Part shown: piece after piece, positions 44,152 to 50,991 of the stretch | Layout: each line of letters begins with the position of its first letter | How positions within the stretch are numbered: the first letter of the stretch is position 1 | Source of the DNA: an uncultured Planctomycetales bacterium | GTDB taxonomy: Bacteria > Planctomycetota > Planctomycetia > Pirellulales > Thermoguttaceae | Direction: 5' to 3' | Assembly: GCA_937889015.1 (NCBI GenBank) | Contig: CALARR010000218.1 | Coordinates: 1-50,991 of the forward strand | Length of the DNA: 50,991 nucleotides | Position numbers and translations under genes: made by a program | The notes under the pieces: model-generated | What the model was told of the DNA's origin: nothing | Databases searched by the model: none | Seen by the model: only the letters and a program-made list of their open reading frames with translations

Positions 44152-46389
44152 CTATACGATCGGGTATCCGTTCATGTGCAACAGCCAAACCAAGGGCTCC
44201 AACAATCCGAAGGGGGAGATCGTGCGCAGACTGAGATCGGTTTCGCCCCGGCCTTCCAGACCGACCGGCGTCAAAGGAAAAAACATGTACCGCGAGCCAA
44301 ACAGGTCGCGGACCTGGCGTTCGATCTGCCAGCCCGGCCAGATCGTCTCGCGGAGGCGCGAGATGAGCTGCGAGCGGGCCTGCATGACGGGCAGGCTCAA
44401 CGTCTCGCCGCTGGGATCGATGCGTTTCAAGTCCTGGTAGAACCGCTCGACAGCGTCACAGCCGTCGGCCAGCGAAAAGCCTTGACGGGGCAGCAAATCG
44501 ATCTTGGACACGCAGAGGGCCATGGGCGTACGGATGCGGCCTCGACTGCGCACCCCCTTCATCAGGCGCAGGTCCTCGCGAAACTCCACCAGGGCCTTGG
44601 CTTGCGGTTCGCTGGGATAAGTTGGATCGAGGAAGAACAAATACCCGTCGGCATCCAGGGCGCGCCGGCGACGAAAGTCCTCGACCCCCATGTCCGAGGT
44701 GACCTCGCCGGAATAGTCGAAGATGTTTACCAGCAAGTTCGATCGTCCCCAGCGATCGTGATCGCGGAAATTGAACACCAAGGGGTGCGGAATCCGCTCA
44801 CGCTGCGTGGCGGCCGTGCCGATCCGGCTGGTGAGGATCTCTTCCACGATCAGGTCGAAGTCCTGGGAGCTCTGCGATCGGAGTCTTTCGAACTCAACCG
44901 CATCCGGGTAGTTGCCGCGGTTGAGCTGCCAGTAGATCATGGCCAACCAGTGCGTCTTGCCGGCCTGGGGCACCCCTAGCGTTGGAAAGCACAACTTGGG
45001 CAATGCCCGATAGGCGTCTGCAAAGCGGTATTCGCACTCTTCGTAGGGCTGCCGGCTGAGCACATTACGGCAACGGACCGTCGCCAGGGCATCCGGAGAA
45101 GCGTCGTGGGCTCGGTGAGCTTTCGGCGCCGGCGATGTCCTGGAGCGGTCTGGCGGAGTCCAGTCCGCCGCGTGCGCCGCCGCGGAGGATACGGCCGCCA
45201 GGTGTCCGCGTCCCAGGCACAACGGACAGGTTTCGGCAATCACCTGTTGCCGCCGCCGCAGACCGCGATGAAAGAGCACAGTTCCCAGCAACGTGAGGCC
45301 CAGCAGGGCCAGGCCCACGCCGCCGCGAATCAGTTCCTTGAGCCGAAGATAGCGGCTGCGTGCCTGGTTGTCGGCGGCAAGCTGCTCGTGCAACCGGTCC
45401 AGACGCTGCGAATGCTCCGCCAGCGCCCCGGCCAGCACCTCGCGCAACTTCACCTCCAGCAGCCCTTGCTGCACGGCGTTGTGCAATTCCAGCAGCCGCG
45501 CCAGCAGTCTGGCCTCTTCCGGACCGTGCGCCAGCAGCGGCCTTTGCCATTCGGCCAACGCCTTGGCGTAACGTTGCTTCAGATCCCGGCCCGACTGTCG
45601 CAAAATGTCCAATTGCGTCGCCAGGTCAGCCCCTTCGGTTTTGGCCTCAGGCAGGACCGTTGCCGGCGCCGACGCGGTGAGCAAGAACTCGTAAATACGA
45701 TCCTCCATCACGAACGTCGCGGCACCAAGAGCCAGCAGGACCAGCACGGCCCCGGTCAGGAATTTGGAGAGCCCCATGGCGCGGGCTCGGCTGCCATTGA
45801 GTCGGCGTCGAATCTCATGCCGCCGTTCGTGCAGCACGACCGCCAAGAGCGTTGCCAGGGACAGCCCCCCGAACAACCAGAACCACCGCTTGTCGACACT
45901 CAGCAAGCTCGCCACGGTGGACGCAACGCGACGTCCGGACTGAACCTCCAGTAGTTCCCGCTGTCCATGCCGCAGATCTTCGGCCAGCCCGGCCCATGTC
46001 GCGGCCAATTCTTGATTCTTGTGGGCCAGTCGGGCCACGGTCTGTTGGAGCTGATTGAGCAGCGGTTGGCTTGCGTCGAGCAAGGCTTGAACGGCTGCTG
46101 ACCGCATGGCCGGATCGAGTTCCGCCAACATCTGCAGGAGGTGCTCCGCGGCCTTGAGGTCGCTGCTCCCCGGACCGATCGCCTGACCAGCGCCGGGCCG
46201 TGCGGCCTCCAGTCGGGCCGCCTCGCGATCCAGACGCGCATTGTCCAGTTGCTGGCGTTCGATGAGAACGCGTTGCGCCACGGCATCGCTGCCTGTCCGA
46301 CCGTCAGACTCAGCCTGCAGGCACGCCGGCCGGACCTGCAGGACCAGCGCGCAAAGCGACAGGCAAGCCGCTCGGGCCACGACTTCCAC
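44152..46389 (-). CDS. Membrane DO-GTPase-like protein with coiled coil and zinc-binding motif
   Basis: The 745-residue protein has a signal-like N-terminus (1-24), a coiled coil (about 40-150), transmembrane helices near 169-187, 208-228 and 355-374 and a second helical region between the latter two. A Cys cluster (C388-x2-C391, C440, C452) suggests a zinc-binding treble clef. The GTPase domain at about 460-745 has Walker A GVPQAGKTH (472-480), switch-2-like IFDYSGE (556-562) and SKID (628-631) in place of NKxD, and it lies on the cytoplasmic side. These features fit the DO-GTPase family found with GAP1 proteins. The start is GTG at 46389 with AGAGGA 7 bases upstream. A promoter lies at 46484-46513. 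Confidence 0.75.
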   Translation of the reverse strand: MEVVARAACLSLCALVLQVRPACLQAESDGRTGSDAVAQRVLIERQQLDNARLDREAARLEAARPGAGQAIGPGSSDLKAAEHLLQMLAELDPAMRSAAVQALLDASQPLLNQLQQTVARLAHKNQELAATWAGLAEDLRHGQRELLEVQSGRRVASTVASLLSVDKRWFWLFGGLSLATLLAVVLHERRHEIRRRLNGSRARAMGLSKFLTGAVLVLLALGAATFVMEDRIYEFLLTASAPATVLPEAKTEGADLATQLDILRQSGRDLKQRYAKALAEWQRPLLAHGPEEARLLARLLELHNAVQQGLLEVKLREVLAGALAEHSQRLDRLHEQLAADNQARSRYLRLKELIRGGVGLALLGLTLLGTVLFHRGLRRRQQVIAETCPLCLGRGHLAAVSSAAAHAADWTPPDRSRTSPAPKAHRAHDASPDALATVRCRNVLSRQPYEECEYRFADAYRALPKLCFPTLGVPQAGKTHWLAMIYWQLNRGNYPDAVEFERLRSQSSQDFDLIVEEILTSRIGTAATQRERIPHPLVFNFRDHDRWGRSNLLVNIFDYSGEVTSDMGVEDFRRRRALDADGYLFFLDPTYPSEPQAKALVEFREDLRLMKGVRSRGRIRTPMALCVSKIDLLPRQGFSLADGCDAVERFYQDLKRIDPSGETLSLPVMQARSQLISRLRETIWPGWQIERQVRDLFGSRYMFFPLTPVGLEGRGETDLSLRTISPFGLLEPLVWLLHMNGYPIV

Positions 46390-46483
46390 GTGCTCGGTCC
46401 TCTGATTCGGATGACGGCCCTGCCAAGGCGCGCCGGGGCAGGAACTGTGGATGAGACAATCGCGCCGGGGCCAACCACCCTTT

Positions 46484-46513
46484 AGCCTACCGAGAGGGGG
46501 GCTGGGCTGTCAA
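46484..46513 (-). promoter_or_regulatory. Promoter of the GTPase gene cluster
   Basis: TTGACA (46513-46508), an 18-base spacer and TAGGCT (46489-46484) on the minus strand. The leader of about 90 bases reaches the GTG start at 46389. Confidence 0.5.
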
Positions 46514-46683
46514 ACATGACATCGATACATCCAAGCTGGCGTGCGAGTACGGCCCGCCCCCCCATGGGCCTCCAACGAGTTACAACAGACGCGCCGCTTC
46601 TGGCCGGATGCTTGCACTTCGCATTCCCCGCAGACTTTCCGTGGAGTCTCATCCAAGAGGTGCGGCACACCGGCCGTTGGGGA

Positions 46684-47505
46684 CTACTTCTGTCCCAGCC
46701 CGATCAGCCCAAAGAAGTTCGCCAGCAACTCGCGGCCGTGCGGATGCTCGTCGTCGTAGGCCTCGGGATGGAACTGGACGCCGTACAGAACGCGAGTGTC
46801 GTGCTTGATGGCTTGCACGGGGCACTCGACCGAACTGGCCAGCAGCCGGAATCCGGCGGGCGGCTCGAGCATGTGAAAGGCATGGTACTCGCGGACGATC
46901 AATTCGTCGGGCAAGCCGGCAAAGAGCGGGTCGCGTTGGCCGACCTTTACAGGCAGGAAGCCCCACTCCTTGAACTGTCCCGGGTGGTACTTCGGGTTGG
47001 GGTCCTTTTCGCCAGGATGAAGCTTGCGCAGGGCGGCGACCTTGGCCCCGTAGGCCTGACCGATCATCTGCATACCGCCGCAGAAGCCGATCATGGGGAT
47101 CTTGGTCTGGCGGATCAAGGGATAGAAGGACTGGTCGAGTTCCCGGCTGTAGGACTTGGACCGGCCGGAGATGAGGATCGCCTTGACTTGGGGCCGCTCC
47201 AGTTCTCCCGGCTTGACCTCGGTGAAGTGCAGCATGACGCACGGCAGCCCCGAGAGCTCTGCCAGACGGTTCTTGGTCCGCATCGCGGAATTCTCGGCGG
47301 CGGGCTTCTCCTGCAACTGGGTACGGATGATGTCGGGGTGTTGAATGAACAGGAAGCACACAACCGGCTGGGAGAGCTTCTGCAGCACGGACGGCGAATC
47401 AAACAGTTGCCGCCAGGCCTCGTCGACTTTGTCCGCAGCGGCCGAATCGGCGGAGCAGCAGGCAACGATCAAGGCCAACTTGACAATCATCGATGTTGAA
47501 CGCAT
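46684..47505 (-). CDS. Exported class I glutamine amidotransferase-like protein
   Basis: The 273-residue protein has a signal peptide (about 1-25) and a class I glutamine amidotransferase-like fold. The nucleophile elbow is GFCGGMQMIG and the His-Glu motif is VQFHPEAYDDEHPHG, so the catalytic Cys-His-Glu set is present. An export signal is unusual for a GATase and suggests a peptidase-like or gamma-glutamyl hydrolase-type role. Two in-frame Met codons upstream were passed over for 47505, which has AAGGAG about 11 bases upstream. The amidohydrolase gene precedes it by 43 bases. Confidence 0.78.
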   Translation of the reverse strand: MRSTSMIVKLALIVACCSADSAAADKVDEAWRQLFDSPSVLQKLSQPVVCFLFIQHPDIIRTQLQEKPAAENSAMRTKNRLAELSGLPCVMLHFTEVKPGELERPQVKAILISGRSKSYSRELDQSFYPLIRQTKIPMIGFCGGMQMIGQAYGAKVAALRKLHPGEKDPNPKYHPGQFKEWGFLPVKVGQRDPLFAGLPDELIVREYHAFHMLEPPAGFRLLASSVECPVQAIKHDTRVLYGVQFHPEAYDDEHPHGRELLANFFGLIGLGQK

Positions 47506-47548
47506 CACGGCGGATACTCCTTGGACCATCGAGACTCGCTGCCACTTG

Positions 47549-48628
47549 CTATCCACCACACGCCCCGGGAATGATCCGCAGGGCATTGGCAAAGTAGATC
47601 TTCTGCAGAACCGCCTCGGGCAGGTCGAGACCATAGAGCCTCCAACGCGAGTAGACGCCAAAGCGGCCGATGTAGTCCGGGTACTCGAAATACTCGTCGC
47701 GCGTCTCCAGGAGCCGGAAATAGCAACGATAGGCCTCGACCGAGACCGGCATATCCAGCCCGAACAGGATCCGGTCCTGGTATTTCAGGAAGAAGTCGCG
47801 GGCCGTGTAGGGCTGGCGGCCCAACTCGTCGATCCGCGCCGAGAAGTCGATCACCACGTTGGGAAAGCGGTCCAGGAGTTCGCTGACCGCGGCCAGGTTT
47901 TCGGGATGATTGGCCACGTGCGGCAAGAGGAAGGTGGTGCCGGGATGGGCGGCGATCATCCGGTTGCGCTGCGCCAGCAGTTCCCACTTCGAGACCGGCG
48001 ACGAAGCGAAACTCCAACCGGGAAATTCGCGCAAGGTGAGGTAGTGCTCGTTGCGCGCGTCGTTGGGCAGGAAGAACCCCATCGGGTCGGAGACGTGAAT
48101 CAGCACCGGAACGCCCAACTCGCCGGCTCGGCGCCAGACGGGAGCCAGCCGCTCATCATCCACGGTCAGCAGCCGATCCGACGCATCGCGGAAATACAAC
48201 CCCAGTTCCTTGGTCACTTTCAGGCCGCAGGCACCTTGGGCCACGTCGGCTTCCAGATTCTCCACGCAGCGGCGTGCGAAATCCCCATCTTTGATCAGCA
48301 CGGGGTCGCCCCACTGGGCAAAATCGGCCATGGTCATGGCCGCAAAACGGCCCGGATAGGCGCGGACGTAGTGATCGAGAAAGGCGGACAAGGCACGGCG
48401 TGCGATGGTGTAGGTGTTGTTCTCCAGCGGCATCGTGGTGTTGCCGGTCACATTGACCCAGGTCTGGACTCCCACGGCGTCCATGACCTCGATGAGCTTG
48501 TCGGCCGGCAAGTCGCCGAAGAGGTGGTTGTGGGCATCGATGACCGGAAAACGGGCCTTCTGCGGCACGCGCGCGGGCACGTTCAACAGGCAGTCGGGCC
48601 GATAATCTTTCAGCAGGACTTCGTCCAT
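47549..48628 (-). CDS. Amidohydrolase (amidohydro_2-like metal hydrolase)
   Basis: The 359-residue protein has the TIM-barrel metal-binding HxH motif (DAHNHLFG), a later His in LIHVSDP, LPHVANHP and an Asp in LFGLDMP. These belong to the amidohydrolase superfamily (amidohydro_2 group). It hydrolyses or decarboxylates cyclic or aromatic substrates that cannot be assigned here. A GTG 18 bases upstream (48646) is also possible, but neither start has a good ribosome site. It follows the hflC gene on the same strand. Confidence 0.85.
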   Translation of the reverse strand: MDEVLLKDYRPDCLLNVPARVPQKARFPVIDAHNHLFGDLPADKLIEVMDAVGVQTWVNVTGNTTMPLENNTYTIARRALSAFLDHYVRAYPGRFAAMTMADFAQWGDPVLIKDGDFARRCVENLEADVAQGACGLKVTKELGLYFRDASDRLLTVDDERLAPVWRRAGELGVPVLIHVSDPMGFFLPNDARNEHYLTLREFPGWSFASSPVSKWELLAQRNRMIAAHPGTTFLLPHVANHPENLAAVSELLDRFPNVVIDFSARIDELGRQPYTARDFFLKYQDRILFGLDMPVSVEAYRCYFRLLETRDEYFEYPDYIGRFGVYSRWRLYGLDLPEAVLQKIYFANALRIIPGACGG

Positions 48629-48698
48629 GGCTCGCTCAGGAGGCACAGCGGGAGAGGGGGGAAAAGGGCATGCCTTGCGGCGAAGGCGTCGAGGGACA

Positions 48699-49751
48699 TT
48701 ACCTCCTGCGCTGCACGCCTGGCGGGCCCTTCAGCATCTGCAGTAAATCACTATCCGTGGACAGGATCAATCGCGTTTTGTCTCCCAGGGCCTGTTCGTA
48801 GACTTCGAGGGTCCGCAGGAAGGTGTAGAAGTCGCCCGTCTCGGTCAAGGCCCGGGCGTAGTTGCCGATGATCTCGGCTTCCACCTGGCCGCGGATGCCG
48901 TTGGCCTCTTCGCTTCCTTCGCCGAGGATTCGCTGGACTTCGGCTTCGGTGCGATTGAGGATCTCCTGCTTGCGGCGTTCGCCTTCGCTGACGTGTCGGC
49001 TGGCGATGGATTCCATGAAGGCGATGAGCCGACCGAACGCGGCCTCGCGGACCACCTCCACGAACTCGATGCGGGAGATCCCCACGTCGACCAACTCGAT
49101 GCCGCGGCCGCCCTGCAGGCCTGCTTCGCCCGATTCCGCGAGCCGATCGTGCACGAGTTGCCGGATCCTCTCCACGAGCCGTTTGCGTCCGACCTTGACT
49201 CGCTCCACGGGCGTCTGGGTGGGCGCGAGGTCGGCCGGGCGAACCGCGCCGGAGACGGGATCGGGCAGCGTCTGCGGCGACTCGACCAGGGAGTAGGTCA
49301 ACACCCGATCCGTGCTCCGCACGACCTCCACCAGCGGGTAGCTGGTCACGACATCGCGGACCGCGCCCCGCACAAAGGTCGTCACGCGCGACTGGGCATT
49401 CTCCACCGTGCGAAGCACCTGGACGAATCGCACCGGGTCGGTGATGCGCCATACGGCCCAGGGCGTGACTTCGATCTTCTTCCCGTCGGCGGTGGGCAGG
49501 TCGACGAGGACCTCGCCCGGCGCTGAGACCCAGAATTGGTGGGTCTTGGGAAGTCGCTGAAGCTGCTGGACGATGGGCAGTTTGAAGTACAAACCCGGCT
49601 CGGTGTAGGTCCCCACCGGTCGGCCGAACTGGAGGGTCACCGCCATTTCCCGCTCGTCCACGGTGAACATGAAACTCCGCAGCATCGTGCCCGCCAACAG
49701 CATGACCAGAATCAGGGCCACCAGCACAGCGCGTCGCAGGGGGCGTGTCAT
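48699..49751 (-). CDS. hflC: HflC membrane protease modulator
   Basis: The 350-residue SPFH/band-7 protein has an N-terminal transmembrane helix (about 8-28), then VDEREMAVTLQFGRPVGTYTEPGLYFKLP. The SPFH core and a coiled C-terminal segment follow (VEAEIIGNYARALTETGDFYTFLRTLEVYEQAL). HflC with HflK forms a large complex that controls FtsH-type protease activity. An insert of about 30 residues (around 165-195) holds a Pro-rich loop, absent or short in E. coli HflC (334 residues). It overlaps hflK by four bases (ATGA). Confidence 0.92.
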   Translation of the reverse strand: MTRPLRRAVLVALILVMLLAGTMLRSFMFTVDEREMAVTLQFGRPVGTYTEPGLYFKLPIVQQLQRLPKTHQFWVSAPGEVLVDLPTADGKKIEVTPWAVWRITDPVRFVQVLRTVENAQSRVTTFVRGAVRDVVTSYPLVEVVRSTDRVLTYSLVESPQTLPDPVSGAVRPADLAPTQTPVERVKVGRKRLVERIRQLVHDRLAESGEAGLQGGRGIELVDVGISRIEFVEVVREAAFGRLIAFMESIASRHVSEGERRKQEILNRTEAEVQRILGEGSEEANGIRGQVEAEIIGNYARALTETGDFYTFLRTLEVYEQALGDKTRLILSTDSDLLQMLKGPPGVQRRR

Positions 49752-50740
49752 GGCCGGCCTCCTTTCTCCAAGGGCAGCAGCGGCAGGGAATGGGCCCCAA
49801 TTTCGCCATCGACGATGGTCTTCTCAACACCGGCCAGGACCTTCTGCATCGTCTCCAGGTAGAGCCGTTGCCGTGTGACGTCCGGGGCCTTCTGATACGC
49901 CTCGTACTTGGCCATCAGGGCCTTGATCTCGCCGGTCGCCTCGGCGCGACGACGGTCGGCGTAGCCTTGGGCCCCGCGGATCACTTTGTCCTTCTCGGCC
50001 AAGGCCTGCGGCAGGAGCCGGTTCCGCTCCTTGTTCGCCTCGTTTTCGAGTTGATCGCGCATCTGGATCGACGCATTGACCTGGTCGAACGCTGGCCGAA
50101 CCTTGCTGGGTGGACTGACCCGCTGCATTTGCAGGTCGCGGACCACGACTCCGCACTTGTAGCCGTCGAGGATCTCCTGGGTCGCCTGCCGAGCGGCCTC
50201 GCCGATCTCGCCGCGTTTCTCCGTGAGCACCTCGTCGATCGAATAGTCCCCCACCAGCCGGTTCATGACCGTGGTCGCCACCGTGGTCATCACGCGCTCG
50301 AAATGCGCGGGGTCCTCGGGATTGGGAAAACGAAATAGATACTGCTCCGGTTGTGTGATTTGCCACTGGATCGTCCACTCGACCGAGGCCGCATTCAGAT
50401 CCCCAGTGAGCATCAAGGTGACTTCTTCCGTACTCCTGTGCGGGCGATCCGTGGAAAGACCGAAGGGGAGACGCAAGCTGTGCTCCTCCAGACTCACCTT
50501 GCAGACGGTGTCGACCAGCGGTATGCAGAACCGTAGCCCTGGGTCCGCCGTGGCGTGGTACTTGCCAAATCGCAGCAATACGGCCTTCTCGTAGGGAGCC
50601 ACCGTATACAGGCCGTTGAAGAGCACGTACGATGCAAACAGCAGCACCGCAGCCGCCGCCGAGACACCCAGTAACCGATCCCACGGTATGTCGGGCGATT
50701 GCCCGAGACGACGCACCGAACCGCGAAACTCATCTGTCAT
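49748..50740 (-). CDS. hflK: HflK membrane protease modulator
   Basis: The 330-residue SPFH protein has one N-terminal membrane helix (about 22-42). The SPFH core is VAPYEKAVLLRFGKYHATADPGLRFCIP, and a coiled coil rich in charged residues ends the protein (RDQLENEANKERNRLLPQALAEKDKV). It assembles with HflC into a membrane cage around FtsH-type protease. The ATG at 50740 has GGAG upstream; the open frame further up lacks a ribosome site. It is shorter than E. coli HflK (419) because the Gly-rich N-terminus is absent. Confidence 0.92.
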   Translation of the reverse strand: MTDEFRGSVRRLGQSPDIPWDRLLGVSAAAAVLLFASYVLFNGLYTVAPYEKAVLLRFGKYHATADPGLRFCIPLVDTVCKVSLEEHSLRLPFGLSTDRPHRSTEEVTLMLTGDLNAASVEWTIQWQITQPEQYLFRFPNPEDPAHFERVMTTVATTVMNRLVGDYSIDEVLTEKRGEIGEAARQATQEILDGYKCGVVVRDLQMQRVSPPSKVRPAFDQVNASIQMRDQLENEANKERNRLLPQALAEKDKVIRGAQGYADRRRAEATGEIKALMAKYEAYQKAPDVTRQRLYLETMQKVLAGVEKTIVDGEIGAHSLPLLPLEKGGRP

Positions 50741-50991
50741 GGCGTGGTCTCCAGGCAGGACAAGTGAAGTCGCTTCCAGACAGCCGCCGGGAGCCTGGTG
50801 GAACTCCCGGCCACCCCCTTCCAGCAGAGCAACCAGGGGCGAGTGAGGCGGCGCATGGTACAAGCCACCCGCTGCAAACAGTACGCAGCCATCTTAACGC
50901 CCGCGTGGGCATCCGGCAATCGCGCGAGGCCGGATCTATTGATGTTCAGAAAAGGAATGCAGCGCTGTACAGGCGTTTCTCCGTTGAAACC
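50741..50991. other. Upstream region of hflK
   Basis: No gene was found here. It should hold the promoter and leader of the hflK-hflC run, but no clear -35/-10 pair was identified. Confidence 0.5.

Overview
The window is GC-rich, densely coded bacterial DNA that looks like a chromosomal segment of a Planctomycetota member, probably in or near Pirellulales. The signs are a Tad pilus cluster with an FHA-fused ATPase, zinc-ribbon and Pro/Ala-rich membrane proteins, a Ser/Thr kinase fused to a caspase-like peptidase, a free-standing RNA polymerase alpha C-terminal domain, a Tat-exported Gfo/Idh/MocA oxidoreductase, and frequent GTG/TTG starts. The lineage is an inference from gene content. No rRNA, tRNA, CRISPR array or prophage was seen.

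Layout. (1) 1-3406, minus strand: a cut-off secreted protein, a secreted 801-residue DUF6259-like protein and a YceH/DUF480 protein. (2) 3407-3859: a gap with a plus-strand promoter-like site, a hairpin and a strong intrinsic terminator, a possible small RNA. (3) 20404 down to 3860, minus strand: one long Tad (tight adherence) run starting at a sigma70-like promoter. In order it holds a TadA/CpaF ATPase, two Flp-like small proteins, a prepilin peptidase, three TadE/F/G-like proteins, an unknown membrane protein, CpaB/RcpC, a second ATPase with an FHA domain, TadB, TadC, a zinc-ribbon membrane protein and a kinase-caspase fusion. No secretin, TadZ or TadD is present. (4) 20597-21368: a RAYT (REP-associated tyrosine transposase) gene between two 55-base REP units whose second stem covaries. 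(5) 21373-23622: a PcrA/UvrD helicase. (6) 23918-27839, plus strand: free-standing alpha-CTD, a membrane protein with an arrestin-like tail, an arrestin-like protein, a P-loop NTPase and an RlmM-like rRNA methyltransferase. (7) 28106-35271, plus strand: an exported protein with twelve D-x-x-G-D-D-x-Y repeats, an exported alpha/alpha-toroid-like protein, Gfo/Idh/MocA oxidoreductase, Zn alcohol dehydrogenase and SDR. (8) 35293-38335: a CNT nucleoside transporter, an exported PIG-L deacetylase and a C_GCAxxG_C_C protein. (9) 46389 down to 38460, minus strand: a DO-GTPase-like membrane GTPase, a degenerate protein kinase and a GAP1-type protein. (10) 50740 down to 46684, minus strand: HflK, HflC, an amidohydrolase and a class I glutamine amidotransferase-like protein.

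How the parts may work together. In the Tad run, the terminal Ser/Thr kinase could make the phosphothreonine read by the FHA domain on the pilus ATPase, coupling phosphorylation to pilus dynamics, with the fused caspase as a protease output. In the 38-46 kb cluster, a membrane GTPase, a pseudo-active kinase and a membrane GAP1-type partner look like one signalling or conflict complex. These two clusters and the free alpha-CTD operon are the most unusual parts of the window. Functions of the novel parts are inferred from domain architecture and gene order only.
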